Below, one piece after another: positions 50,111 to 61,680 of a stretch of 64,000 nucleotides of DNA. Each line of letters opens with the position of its first letter. Position 1 is the first letter of the stretch. The notes under the pieces were generated by a model. That model saw nothing but the letters and a program-made list of their open reading frames with translations, searched no databases and was not told the origin of the DNA. The stretch is from Embiotoca jacksoni (lineage: Eukaryota > Chordata > Actinopteri > Embiotocidae), in contig JAKOON010000009.1 in assembly GCA_022577435.1 (NCBI GenBank), positions 2,939,754 through 3,003,753 of the forward strand. Reading direction: 5' to 3'. Both the position numbers and the translations under genes were made by a program.

Positions 50111-51036
50111 CCGGGCTGGGAGTCACAGCCATACGGTGAAGCAAGAGCTAATGTCTGCTATTATGTTGTGGGATTGGCGACGGCAGCTGCGTGTCTGTTG
50201 CAACATATAGTTCTGGGCAGTAGCGTGTGCTGTATGTTACACAGGCGGGCGTGTGTGCTGGAGGTGGAGACACGTTAAATGTTGACATACTCGGTAGCTT
50301 GGCTCTGCGTCACGGTCATATGGCGCGATCATCCGAGTGAGGCGTGAATATTCTGCTTCATCGCGCTGCACTCTGCGCTGCGATGTTTCGTGCTGCTTCT
50401 TAAAAGGGACTTTTGCATGTAAAGCAATAAAGAAAAGACAAGACTTAGTTATGGAGCACATCTCATCAGGCAAATTCAAAGTTTATTACGTGCGCACAGC
50501 ATATTCAAATCTCGGAAGTAATAACAATTTAATCCCAAGCTGTATTACAGAGAGTTGTCATGGAGGTAAATTTTTTAACTAAACTGTTATTATAATAATC
50601 TTCGACTTGTGGTGTTAATAGTTATTTTAAGATTTTCTGGCTACTTCACTTAATTACTTACTTTAATAAGTACCCTGTCGCCATGATATAAAACTTTATA
50701 TTAAAAGCTGTGCAATTCTTTTTGTACTACGTATTCCAAAAACATTTACCATTACAGTTAATGCTGCCAAGTGTGCTATTGATCGGCAGATCTTGTGTAT
50801 ATCAAGCAAGCTGCAGTACTGTTCTATTTTTTTTTTTAGTGAGTGGCGTGCTAAAATGCTAAAAATTACAATTAAATCGTTTGCATGAATGTAATCTAGC
50901 TGCTTTGATGTGTTAATAAGATGTGCAGATGTAGCAGTGCTGACTGACAGTCACTCATTTCTGTTGACAAAACGCTGATTTCTTTCTACAGCTCTCTTCT
51001 CCCTCCAATCTGTGTGCACTCTCCCTACACCAAACT
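50108..51036. other. Unique sequence
   Basis: CpG-containing at 50280-50395, AT-rich afterwards. Nothing recognised. Confidence 0.45.
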
Positions 51037-51097
51037 CCCCTCCCCTCCCCTCACCCCGTTCTTTTCCTTTCTCCCTCCCTCCCTCCCTCCCTCCCTC
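51037..51097 (-). repeat. C-rich tracts, quadruplex-prone on minus strand
   Basis: C4-T-C4-T-C4-TCA-C4 at 51037-51056 and a (CTCC)n run at 51071-51097. Both give four or more G-runs with 1-3-base loops on the minus strand. Confidence 0.65.
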
Positions 51098-51367
51098 GCA
51101 CAGACAGCTGATGTTGGCGTGTCAGCAGTATAGTTATTTTTCAGGTGCAAGCTGCTGCTCTTATAGGAGTGTGTGTGCCCTATATGTGACTTTGTGTGAG
51201 AAAGAATCCTTTTGTGTGTGTGTGTGTGTTTGTGTGTGTCAGGCTTCATATACCTGCTGTCTACATATGTTAATGTTTGTGTATATCAGTATGTGAAAGA
51301 GTGACAGACACATCAACAGAAAACAGTGTTTCTGTGCTGCTGTGCGAGTGAGAACATATAGGGTCTT

Positions 51368-51371
<4 letters not shown>
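51098..51371. other. Unique spacer with short GT runs
   Basis: Short (GT)n at about 51212-51238; nothing else. Confidence 0.5.

Positions 51372-51427
<56 letters not shown>
51372..51427. repeat. (GT)n microsatellite
   Basis: About 28 uninterrupted GT units. Confidence 0.95.
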
Positions 51428-51429
<2 letters not shown>

Positions 51430-52819
51430 CCGTGTATCGCTTGCTGCATCAGGCATCTGGATTGCTCCCTGCATTTGCTGCATAAGGCATCTCAGTGGTA
51501 CACTACACACTATATGACGCATCGGATGGCTCTATTGTTTTGCTGCATTGAGCATTTCTCCAGCCCCGTCTCCATCTCTGCACCAGGCCGGCCTTCTGTT
51601 TCACTGTTCCTGCATTGGAGTTGAGTGCTCCGGGGTGTTCATGCTACAAGCAGCATCTGGGATCTGCTGCAACCTCTCAGCCCTTTTCTACTGGGCTGGT
51701 TGTTCAACGGGAAGAGATTTAACTGTCCATTAAAATGGCCACAGTAAAGATAATGTAGGGGCTCGCTGCTACAGATACGTCACCGGGATGTGATTGATTT
51801 GCCTCAAATGCATATCATTATAAAAATGCAAGAAAATCCATTCAGTCAGAGCAGGGGGACTTCCAGCGAATTAAGATGGAAAGAAATAAATGAAGTAAAG
51901 GTGTTTGCAAAACACAAACAAAGCAGAAAAAAGCAAAAAAAAAAAAAAAGCTGTGTTTTTCACAAATGCAAATTACTGGAATCAATTAAAAATGCATTTC
52001 TTTTGTGTTTAAAAATAAAATGAGTGTTTCCCTGTGACCAGAACACACAAAGAGTGCACTAATACAAATTCCAGTAGTAACGTCTCCATCCACCACGTGC
52101 ATATTAATGCACGTTTCCACGACCGTCCTGTGAATATCAGGAGTCGGTATGTTCGGATAAACAGCTGATGATGACAATTTTCCAGTTGGCTGCCATTTAA
52201 CAAGTACAGAAGAAGAAAGTGCAACACGATGACATAATTAGAAAAAAAGAGCCCCAGTCAAACCTCAAATGAAAACATGATGGAAATATGGCATTTCTGT
52301 TCGTTTCATCTTTTCACCTGGGGGACGTTACTGCCTCCTCATTGGTCCACACAGATCTTATCTTATTTTTTTTTCCACCACAATTTCTTTTTACCTCTTC
52401 AATAAAAACTTAGGTGCTTCATCACAAGTGCTTTGCACATTTTGCTTTCATCACAACTTTTCCACCTCAACCAAGCTTAAACACATTTATACAGTATGTC
52501 AAAATGTTATTGATTTTATTTCCACTCACGTGTTCTACTGCGTATATATATATATATAAAAAAATAAAAAAAACCCGCATAAAAACAGGTGTATGGAAAC
52601 CCGACTCCTGTTAAATAGCAGTTGATGCGTGAAAACCATTGAAACACACTTAAAACCACTCTACCTATATTAAGGGCTTTGCAAATCATCACGAAAACAT
52701 TGCCACTTAACCATACCTACTATTTACTTTGTTTTATGTATTTATTTTTTTTTAGTTCAGTTTAGAAACAGTTGACCCAGCTGTCAATATGACAATTTTT
52801 GTTTTTTCTCACTGTGCAA
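51428..52819. other. Unique sequence with an octamer
   Basis: TTGCTGCATNAGGCATCT occurs at 51441-51458 and 51475-51492, with a weaker third copy at 51540. ATGCAAAT, a perfect POU octamer, is at 51966-51973 within a possibly conserved stretch (51780-52200). (TA)n near 52542-52556. No gene. Confidence 0.4.
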
Positions 52820-53055
52820 TTATCCTGCTGTATATTTATAAAACTTTGTACTGATGTTGATCTTGGCTGCTTCTTGCGCTCGTGCCATCTGTCGCTGTAT
52901 TTGCTCGGTCTGGCGGCGCGAGTTCTTTGCACCGTTTCCATGCGATTGTAAAAATTGGCGGCGACGAAGGAGGCGTCTAACCATTTGCAGGAGAAATGAC
53001 AATGCGGATCAACAAACCCAGCCATTCCCTTGTCACATTTGGCACACTTGAACCC
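52820..53055 (-). other. Minus-strand open frames with Cys/His pattern (weak)
   Basis: A minus-strand frame entering near 53055 contains FKCAKCDKGMAGFVDPHCHF then SCKW, i.e. Cys-x2-Cys followed by Cys/His residues as in small zinc-binding folds, and remains open to 52762. A second minus frame in the same DNA (53002 to 52820) ends with RQTEQIQRQMARAQEAAK and a further 12 residues. Two overlapping protein-like frames cannot both be real; the plus strand is also open. I recognise no family. The segment may instead be a CpG-containing conserved noncoding element. Confidence 0.2.
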
Positions 53056-53400
53056 CCCCTCCCCCCGTCCCCATCACCCCCATCCCCCCCGTATCCATGT
53101 ATCCCGGATACTCTCTTCCATGCAGATGACCACATTATTTCCTGCATGTCTGTAAACCCAGAGGGGATATGAGCATCAGAAAACAAACCCACCGCACACA
53201 ACCGATTCTATTTCTCTTGTCCTCGCTCTGTCATTCTCTCTCGTTCCCCTCTCTGTCATTCAGAGGCTTTCATTACGTTTCTCATTCTGTTACTGAACCC
53301 CCCCACCACCCCTCCCCCCCCCTCTCTCTGTCACCCACCCTCATCCTCCTCCTCTCCCCGCTCCCCCCCACCCCCCGCCCCCCGTTCCCTCTGTCTTTCA
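53056..53400. repeat. C-rich low-complexity tract
   Basis: C-runs at 53046-53092 and 53298-53386 separated by CT-rich sequence; the minus strand is quadruplex-prone at several points. Frames here are Gly- or Pro-rich artefacts. Confidence 0.65.
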
Positions 53401-53772
53401 AAGTAGTAGGAGAAGTGACGGATTGACTGAATGTCTGTCTCTCCGTGGGAAATGAGCCTGCTAATGTGGCAAACTGAGCTTGTTCCATATTCATCTGTAA
53501 GCCTGTGAATCACCGCGCGACCATTGAGGCCGCCGTGTGCACGGAGGCACATCTGCTTCCCTTCCAAAAGTCAAACGGAGCGCAAAATGAGGGGTGAATA
53601 TAAATCCATTTCCCGTCTCTTTCAGGTCTTCATCAGTCCATCTTTCAGCTTTTCCACTCCCTCTCTCTCGCTGACGATCCTCTTCCTCAGTGCCACCTCT
53701 CCATCACCTCTTTCGCCTGCTGTCACACACGTACAATGATTATTTTCTGCTACTATTGTGCCGTCCTTTTTT

Positions 53773-53806
<34 letters not shown>

Positions 53807-53899
53807 TCCTCCACCTTCCCGTTCCTTTCTCTTTTAATCAGCCTATCCTTCATCCTCCCTATCTTCTCTCTAACTGTCTGCGCCAGCATCCTCACACCG
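53401..53899. other. Unique then pyrimidine-rich sequence
   Basis: 53410-53580 is complex; 53620-53880 is CT-rich with T15 at about 53768-53782 and (CTTTTT)n. No gene. Confidence 0.5.
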
Positions 53900-54680
53900 C
53901 AGACAGAGGGAGGCAGTTATGAAAAGGTATCGGAGAGTCCGACAGACTGACAGACGCCTCACCAGCTGGCGTGGCGAGGAGAGGGCAGGAAAGAAAGAGG
54001 CTGAAAGTCATTAGGGGGAAGCCTGCAGGGATTAAGGTATAAATAATCCACAAGCCAATCAGACACAATATTGCGGTCCAGTAGCACAACCTCAGCAGAC
54101 CTGGCTGAATAGCTGGGCAGCGGGCCAGCATTAAACACTGGCTTAACCAGTGAATTACAATAGAGAGTCAACAAAGCACACCAGGCTAGCAGGTCTGCTA
54201 CATGAGGACTGCTATCAGTGAATGTTAAGTAGCTGCACGGTAGAATATTGTATCTGAGCAATAAAGGCCGGTATGTCTCTTATATTATACAGCGTATTGA
54301 CAAAAGAGGGGCGGGTTCATCCAGTGTTCGTCCAAAGTAGATTATTGAATTAGAGGAATCCAGCCACGTCTCCTAAATATTACATTAATATAATTTCAGG
54401 AGAAAATATGATTTGTTGGAATAACCCGGGTCTTCTGTGTGTTTTTCCTATATTATCCTCCTCTGGCAACTAAAGCGTAGTCATATCTTATTTATGAATA
54501 TTTTTGAGCAACTCGGCACTCTTGGTTAAATCTATATTAAGAGCGCCACAACACATTTTGAAACACGTCCACACATTATCATCTTGTTGTTGATGTAAAC
54601 ATACTTACAAACAGTTGCCTTTTCAACACATCCAGCAGATACGAACCGACATTAGTTCTGTGATGCTAATGACGTATTTC
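53900..54680. promoter_or_regulatory. Conserved-element-like segment
   Basis: 53950-54290 is complex and repeat-free, with AAGTCATTAGGGGG (54006) and AACCAGTGAATTAC (54145). Minus-strand frames of 79-100 codons show no domain. Candidate only. Confidence 0.27.
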
Positions 54681-54689
54681 TCTGCGCTG

Positions 54690-54700
54690 TTGGCCCCGCC
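54690..54700. promoter_or_regulatory. GC box (SP/KLF-type)
   Basis: GGCCCCGCCCCC near 54691 contains the GC-box core, 25 bp after a TGACGTA CRE-like word at 54671. Together they look like a small promoter-type cluster, next to the inverted repeats. No transcript evidence. Confidence 0.3.
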
Positions 54701-54751
54701 CCCTTCCTCTACGGAGCCAAGACGGCGTCCGTTTAGGGTGGAAAGTGTCGA

Positions 54752-54861
54752 GCGTTTCACACTTCTTTTTTTTGGACTGCTTTGAGTGCATCATCCCGGG
54801 GACTCGTAGCGCACTGCACGTTTCTGTACGTGACAGTGTGAAACGCACGTATGCACTCAAA
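54752..54861. repeat. Interlaced inverted repeats
   Basis: Two perfect inverted repeats overlap in the order A-B-A'-B': GCGTTTCACACT (54752-54763) with AGTGTGAAACGC (54835-54846), and TTTGAGTGCAT (54781-54791) with ATGCACTCAAA (54851-54861). A third, smaller hairpin (CACTGCACGT...ACGTGACAGTG) lies between 54812 and 54839. The interlaced order is pseudoknot-like. The sequence just after (GGCCATTTGGATCACAGC) resembles words seen near ends of fish DNA transposons, so a rearranged old element is an alternative. Confidence 0.55.
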
Positions 54862-55181
54862 ATAGTGAACGTTAGTATGTCAGTAGGCCATTTGGATCAC
54901 AGCACAGCTCCCGTTTGGTGACTTGTTTCTGGCTACCTGGCAAAAAAATGTACCCACTCATTCGTTCCGTTTCATCATCCACCAACTCCTGAGGATCTCT
55001 TCCAGGACACCGTAGCTGATAAATTGTTCCCCAATGTTCAGCAGCTGGTAGCTAACTGTCCTCGCAACAGGATTACAGGACGAAGCCTGGCAATACCTCC
55101 GCGAGCTCGGGGTCAGAAAGACCTCAGACATTGCTGTGATTGCTCCGTCACGGGAGGGCTAGGGGAGTGAGGAGGGAGTGA
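54862..55181. other. Unique sequence
   Basis: CAGCAGCTGGTAGCTAACTG near 55037; nothing firm. Confidence 0.4.
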
Positions 55182-55213
55182 GGGGTGGGGGGGGGTGGGG
55201 GGGGGGGTGGTGG
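55182..55213 (+). other. G-quadruplex-prone G-run
   Basis: G4-T-G9-T-G11-T-GG-T-GG on plus. Its complement makes the minus-strand 112-codon frame Pro/Thr-rich. Confidence 0.7.
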
Positions 55214-57980
55214 CATGGCCCTTTACTTCTGCCATGATGGCTTTATTGCATTTAAATTTCAAGTGAGTCATCTCCCGCCGGCTGGGACGACAGACAGGCA
55301 GCCAGCACCGGCCGTCGGAGAATTCACTTTTCTCAACTTTGATTTCTTCCGAGGAGAAAGTTCTGCAGAGTTCTGCCGAGGGCAAGTCCTCGTAACACAC
55401 ACTTTCTCTGGGTTTGGTACTGCGTGTCCCTGTTCTTTTCTTCCCAGTCATGAATGTGAATGGTGAAATAGTATTCCACTATTTGCCATCCGACTTTTAG
55501 TCACTCATGCGGAGCCGGTCCTGACCTCCCCGTGGCCGTTAGCGAAATTCTGCTCAGGTTCCCTCCTACCTGAACCCGAGAGCCACGCAGACCATTTGCA
55601 CAGTCGTAACTAGCTCACCCAGATTCACCTTCATACATTCTCAGATATAGAATACTATCTAAGCTGCGGCTTGGCTGTGCATCCGTACGGCTCAAACAGT
55701 TAATTAACTCTAAAGTTTGATTAATAGTTTGTGTTATTCTGTCGCTTTCCATTTTGATTAGTTGTAACTAAACCTTGACTGAGAGTGGATCATTAAAATG
55801 ATGCACCATCACGCACGCATACTGTCTGAACTGCTCCCCACAGAAGTCGCCACTGGTCACGGCGAACTTCATTCATTTCATGCACGTTCACGTGCCACGC
55901 GGGTTATCTGTCCGAGCTGAATTTTCCAAACACCGCATCTCTTATAAAGCCGAGTTTACTGCAACCGTTCATCCGAGATGCCAGCATTACCTGAAAAGCT
56001 AAAACCAAAATGAACAAGAAAGCCATAACATACAAATAATGAACGAGATTGGGCCCAGATGCAATGCAGTCATGCAATCTCAAACTGACTGCACCAGTCT
56101 TCACTGACGATGTTGGGCCAAATACACATTTTTTTAACATTTTTAACTTCATGCCATTTTAATCTTTGATCTGGGTTTAGTCCCATTTTAAAAGGGACAC
56201 GAGAGAGCAAAGGGCATCGTGCGTACGTAGTTCATGTCGTCCTGTTGTTTTGTTTGAGAGGATTGATTAAAACAAACACCCTGAATATCCAGGGTTTAAG
56301 ATTCACCAGATCACGTGTCAAACAAATTGTTTCCGCTAAACTTCACGGACACCATTCTCAGTTTTCTAAACACCAGACTTAAAAGTTCATCCCACTGACA
56401 TCATCTGTTGCTTTGATGTTCTCTGTCCAGGACTTACTGCAAATGAATTTTCTTTTCTTTCTTTCTACGCAGAAGTAACAGACTGTTCAGTGAGGGACTA
56501 TTATGTCATGCTAAACTCTTCGTGACTGACAATGTAACGGGAAGGGCAAATTAGTTTCAAATTGGCAAAAAATTGGCGGAATGCTTTGTGCCAATTTTTC
56601 TGTTTTCACAAAATGCTTATGGGAGTCTGAGCAGGACATGCGGCCTTTCAGTGTCATCAAGCACTTACTCCTAATCAGTGTCTCTGAAGCCTTAATCTCA
56701 CGTGGGAAATATGAGAGTCCTCAGTCCACACCACTAATTTTAGACGGTGGAAATAAAGCTATGAAAACATAGACAACACAAGTGGTTAAGTGCTACCTTT
56801 AGCTAATGTGCCTCCCTCTATCACATTAAAAAAAAAACAACAACAGGAATATGATGTTACACAGACGGACAATATTTTTAAGATGTGAAGCTGCTTTTTT
56901 TTTTTTTTTTTTTTATCATTAGTGGGCTTTTAATTGGAAAAATTGAGGAAAATTTGCGTAAAACACATCAAGTTGCTGTGCAGCATTTTACAACACTGTC
57001 TCCAAAAAAAAAGAAGTGTTTTTGAAACATATTGCTGCCATCAAATCCAAAAAAGGCACATATTTTTCATGAAACAATAATATTTCTCAGTTTCAACATT
57101 TCATATGTTGTCTTTGGTCCATTTCCAATTAAATGTGTGTTTACAGGATTTGCAAAACATCGCATTGTTTTTTTAAATTTTTTTATTTACAGAGCATGAT
57201 GTTACTGGTTACCATGGTGAAGACTCTGATACACTTCCTCCTGTATCGTATTTAATATATACAGATCTCTTTATATGGTGAAAACTCCTACATTCCCGTC
57301 GTCCCTCCACACAGGAGTCGTCGCGTGAGTGCAAAAACTCGATTGAAATGAAAATCTCCAGAGTTTGTGCTGCAGGAGTTGCAAGGTGATGGAGACATGG
57401 GTGAACGCTCATGTTACACTCGCCCGCCATCACTTCTCGACACGCCTGAGGCCCATTGTTGCCTTGCAGCTGCTCTGTGGAGACTGTGAAAGTGATAGCT
57501 GTAAAAAACTACTGAAGCCCAGTTAAGTAGCGTGTGGGCTGAAGCCCAAGGAAGTTAAATACTTTTTATATGTTTTCAAAAATGATACTTTCTCCACTCC
57601 TATTGTACTGAGAGAAGGTTTTACCGTCCCATGTGCTCCTGTATTGCGGATTTTCCACAGTTGCCTTATAAGCTGCCCGCTCTTAAAGTGCCAATCGTCT
57701 CGGGGGTAGGGAAAAAGTCATATTGAAACTATTGATGCCTCTGTCTCTTTGCGTTTTAGTACCCGCCCGCCTCCCTCACCGCTGTACTTTCCATCTTGTT
57801 CTGTCCTCTGTGTATTTTCTTGCACTTCTGTCACCTTAAAGAAGCCACAGCAGACATGATCAATTTAACTGAGACGTCGCCACTAAAACCAGGACGCCCT
57901 TCGTCACCTAGCTCTTAAACAAATCAATTTATTTGATAATTAATCATACAAGTGCATTATGTTGTAGGTGAACATTGATC
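55214..57980. other. Unique sequence, several possible elements
   Basis: 55255-55400 (CpG-containing), 55800-56010 and 57430-57740 are complex and may be conserved. A minus frame at 55904-56152 has a hydrophobic run (LYVMAFLFILVLAFQVML) but no family match and no codon bias. T20 at 56895-56914. A minus frame at 55113-55451 reads KKRTGTRSTKPRESVCYEDL without a recognised domain. No gene is supported. Confidence 0.4.

Positions 57981-58062
<82 letters not shown>
57981..58062. repeat. (CA)n microsatellite, about 38 units
   Basis: Uninterrupted CA after CACG. Confidence 0.95.
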
Positions 58063-58063
<1 letters not shown>

Positions 58064-58190
58064 CCTTTCACCCCTCCTGTCCTCCTCCGTGGAGCTTGAT
58101 ATGAAAGGGCCCTTTGCTCAATTTTAATTTCATCTCGGATCTCTTTTTCCGGCATCGATCTTTGTGCGCTCTGCGCGGCACAAAGTGATA
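58063..58190. promoter_or_regulatory. Conserved-element-like segment with stem-loop
   Basis: Complex sequence containing CTTTGTGC (58160-58167) and GCACAAAG (58178-58185), a perfect 8-bp inverted repeat with a 10-nt GC-rich spacer. Confidence 0.3.
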
Positions 58191-58472
58191 TTGAGAGGTG
58201 GGACTGATATGGAGATGGACATAGATTTAGAATAAAGCAAAAAGATGAAGACGGTAGCGGTGAAAAAAGAAAAAGAAAAAGTGTAGATGGAGAGGAGAGA
58301 AGAAGAGTGACGGTGACGGAGGGGAGATGAGAGCGTCAGTGTTGATTAACTTAACTTGTGCTGAAGTAAGTTTATGACACAAACTGCCCCCCCCCCCTTT
58401 TTACCCCACCCTCCCACCCGCTTTCTCTTCAATTTTGGAGAACTTCATCCAGTGGAAGCTCGAGTGAATTAT
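58191..58472. other. Purine tract then C-run
   Basis: GA-rich 58195-58335; C11 at about 58387-58397. Nothing else. Confidence 0.5.
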
Positions 58473-58490
58473 GCAGCGCCCCTTGCTGGG
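58473..58490 (-). promoter_or_regulatory. CTCF-binding motif
   Basis: Minus strand reads CCCAGCAAGGGGCGCTGC, one base off the strong CTCF core CCAGCAGGGGGCGCTG. Motif direction is minus, facing the plus-oriented motif at 30725. Confidence 0.5.
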
Positions 58491-59654
58491 TTGGCTTACA
58501 GGTTGTTGTGCCTCCTGGTTAGGCTTTCTGCACAGAAACCTCCAAATACCCGCTCGAGGTGACGCTTTTGTACTGCAGGGTGTCTTGCTTGGGATTTGGA
58601 TTCACTATGTGTCTGCATGTGGGGTTAAGATGTAAAAGCCTTGCCTACGAGGTTTGGCTCTTTCTTTTCTGGAAATGACGATGTGTCGGGAGAAAGCAGC
58701 CTCTTAGCAATTTTTTGCTTGGAGAGCTGCAATGTCGTGTCTGCACACCCAACCATACGGTAAACTGCAAACACAGACATTCAGGTTGACCCTGCCCACA
58801 TGTCTCCGCACTGTGACTGTGTTGGCTCTGAGCTTCATTCCACTCGCCGATTATCCACAGAAAATAACAATGATAAGTAAACATCAATGGAGGTTTAAAG
58901 CTGATTACATTTTCTTTTTAGGGGGTTCAGACATTTGGACAACAATTGGTAATGGCAGCTGAAAAACACCCATTCTACTGCAGTTCACTTCACCCGGTGG
59001 ATTCAGTAATTCCAGCAGCTGCCTCACATTCAGCGCTGCAGGGTGGTTACACTGCTACTCAACCTGGCCTCAATCAGGAAGTGGGCTTGAAATTAACGGC
59101 CCAGGTTGAAAGAGGCAAAGCCGTGCATAATGTACAAAGTAGTGTCGGTTGCTGAATTGTCAGTGGAGTATTAAATGTTTGACTAGTTTATGCGGTTAGA
59201 GATAGAATACTGAGCCAAAAATAGTTCACCTGACAGTTGTGCAAACTCCCCATGAAGCAGTATTATACAATTATACAATATAAAAATAATTGCATGCCTT
59301 TTCTGCCAACTGCACACAGCCAGTTGTTGATGACGTTCTTGTCGATCTGTGATACTCCAACCTAATCACTCCTTCTTCCTCTTTCACGAACATAATGGAA
59401 ATAAAATGGTCATTGGCTTTCTAACAATGATTTTTTTCAGTCAATCTGATTGGGAACCCGGGTATACTATGCCACGCTCACCTCGAGCAGAAACCTGACT
59501 GCACCACAGGTCTGTTAATCAAACATACCGCTTATTAAAGTCTAATGTCTAATTAACGAAGGGATTATTTTCAGATGGACTACCAGAGAACTAATAAGGA
59601 GTGACTTTAGCGAATGACACCATAATGACTTTTGGAAAAAATGTACTGACTTTG
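58491..59654. other. Unique sequence, partly conserved-like
   Basis: 58960-59150 is complex, with GCTTGAAATTAACGGCC (59083). The rest is ordinary. No gene. Confidence 0.35.
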
Positions 59655-59770
59655 AATTTTACAGGAGAAATTCAACGGGAGTCTATGGAGCCAAAGCGTT
59701 GTTGGAGTCCACCCCTAGCGGCGCTCGGTGGTATTGCACTTTAAGGCATTTTCCTATTGGTCTCTTTTAT
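59655..59770 (+). repeat. Possible teleost repeat fragment
   Basis: GAGTCTATGGAGCCAAAGCG, GAGTCCACCCCTAGCGGCGC and TGCACTTTAAGGCATTTTCC in this order recall, from memory, a fish repeat with TCTATGGAG ... CACTTTAAGGCACTTCC. The boundaries are not defined. Confidence 0.3.
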
Positions 59771-60339
59771 ATAGTTTATGGTTTTACCAATGCATCATTA
59801 CATGCAGCTTGCCCTGTTGTCTAATTGGCCCTTCTGTGTACTCGCTGAGGATTTTTCCACAGCTCCCACCACACGGCCGGAACGGCTATGGACCCGTTGG
59901 ACAGTCTTTTAAAAAGGCACCTGGGAAGGTTTTATTGTAATTATTTGGCAGGATTTCCAGTTTTTACTTTGCCCTCAAAGGAGTCGGCTGGATTTGAACC
60001 ATACTGTTGAAACTCACCCTGTTCTGTAACAGAGCTGCCAAATCCCTGCTCACCTTGTATTATTCCAAAATGAAGGGCAAAAAGCTATATTCCAAAAACA
60101 AAAGGAGGAATGTGACGAAGACAATGACATTGAAGTGAGAGCATGACGTGAGCCGTTTCAGTTGAAAGAGATATTCTGTCATTTATTGACATTGTATGTG
60201 TGCACATACGTCACCATCGTCCAGAAAATGATCAAAAATACTTTTTATGAATGCCAGGAGAGAAATAATTACCAGAAACTAAAGCAGGTGTTTGTGCGGT
60301 ATTTTATTAAAATTCTCCTCAGCGATGGAATAACATTAA
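59771..60339. other. Unique sequence
   Basis: Nothing recognised; 59870-60060 is complex. Confidence 0.4.
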
Positions 60340-60517
60340 TGACGTTACATGGAGTCACCGAGATGTCAAGGTGGTGCGCCTTCACTTGTGCGACGCGTGG
60401 CCCTTCAGCAGAGGCGACCTTGCGCTCAGCAGTGGCCTTGGCCTCACTGCACCGGGTTCAGAAACCTGCTGGGCTCGCTTCACCTCCTCTGCTTCTTCCT
60501 GCCACATCTGAGCAGAG

Positions 60518-60519
<2 letters not shown>
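60340..60519. other. GC-rich patch with open frames (weak)
   Basis: On plus, one frame reads RDVKVVRLHLCDAWPFSRGD and onward to a stop near 60511; on minus another reads SEAKATAERKVASAEGPRVA and onward. Both have GC-rich third positions because the patch itself is GC-rich. No family is recognised. It could be an exon relic or a CpG-containing element. Confidence 0.2.
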
Positions 60520-60552
<33 letters not shown>

Positions 60553-60840
60553 AGGGAGATTGATAAAGAGAGAAAAGGAGAAGCGACTCTCGCCTCCCTC
60601 CCTCCTTCCCTCCTCCGTTCTCTCCGACTCCTGTGGATTCCTGTCTACCTCCTGCCCTTCACATCCCTTCCCACACCAAGTGTGTTTATTTGCAGGGATT
60701 CCTGCTCTTTCTTATCTCCTTCGCTCTCTCCCTCCTTCTCTTTTTCTCCTACCCTATGAGGAGGTCAAAAGGTAGAGGAGAGGAGGGATGGAGAAGAAGG
60801 TCAGGTGGTTAGGAAGACAGAGGAGGGAAAATGAACAACA
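60520..60840. repeat. (GA)n plus pyrimidine and purine tracts
   Basis: (GA)n at 60522-60548, CT-rich 60588-60760, AG-rich 60765-60835. Frames are compositional. Confidence 0.75.
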
Positions 60841-61640
60841 CAGTGCACTAAAACAGATAGATGGTCTTTTTCTTCCACTGTGGGTGTCCTTAACCTCCCT
60901 GTAGCTCTCGCTGGGCTGTACAAGCCCACCTCCTTGACCTCAAGGTTGTTCGGCTCAGCTGAATCTGTGTGAAGATATATTTCGCGGCGCTTTGCTCGTC
61001 TTGGAACTGTTCTCGCTCAGTAATTAAAATAACCTCTCATCTCTGACTTGTGAATACATGACTGTGGGATGTAGAAAATGTTTTAACTTAACAGACAGAC
61101 ACACAGAAAAAAAAAACCATTACAAAGATATATATGCAAAAGGCATATTGAAGCATAACTAGTGGAGGCTATAGTGGGTCTGTGACCTTGAACAGTTGGT
61201 TCACGTTTCTTTTTTACACGTGACCATCCATTGATTTCAAAGGAAATGCGACCACACCACAGGTTTTAATCAATTATAGCACACAATGATGGATTCACTG
61301 GTCAAAAAGTCTATTGTACCAAACATGATGAATCCTCTTGAATTAGTTTAGTGATTGGATGGTTCTGCAGTGTTATATTAGACCGATTTAACAAGTATTT
61401 TAGCTTTTCATTTATTACACCCCAAGCATTGTTTTACTGCTCTCTCCCAATGATGGGATACATTTTCACTGCAACGTGTGCTTAATGCAAGATTTATCAC
61501 AAGTTGTGGTCATACGTTATAGTCTTTGTCAATACCCATAAACCAAAGCTTGTATTCTTCAATTATTTCATCCCACCGCTAGCGAGGTTCTGGGAAACTC
61601 AATGGGAGTTATTAGAGAAGAAACCCAGACGTTCTGTCGC
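60841..61640. other. Unique sequence, first part conserved-like
   Basis: 60845-61060 is complex, with CAGTAATTAAAATAACC (61018); the remainder is AT-rich and unremarkable. Confidence 0.35.
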
Positions 61641-61680
61641 GCCTTGTCCTCTGAAAGCCATTAAGGCTTTAAGACAAGGC
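61641..61680. other. Two-tier stem-loop
   Basis: GCCTTGTC (61641-61648) pairs with GACAAGGC (61673-61680); inside it AAAGCC (61654-61659) pairs with GGCTTT (61665-61670) around a 5-nt loop. All 14 pairs are Watson-Crick, so the fold is possible in both strands. An A13 run follows at 61685-61697. Confidence 0.6.

Noticed and set aside
59713..59728. CCCCTAGCGGCGCT as a CTCF site
   Set aside because: It is one G short of the core spacing and lies in a probable interspersed repeat.
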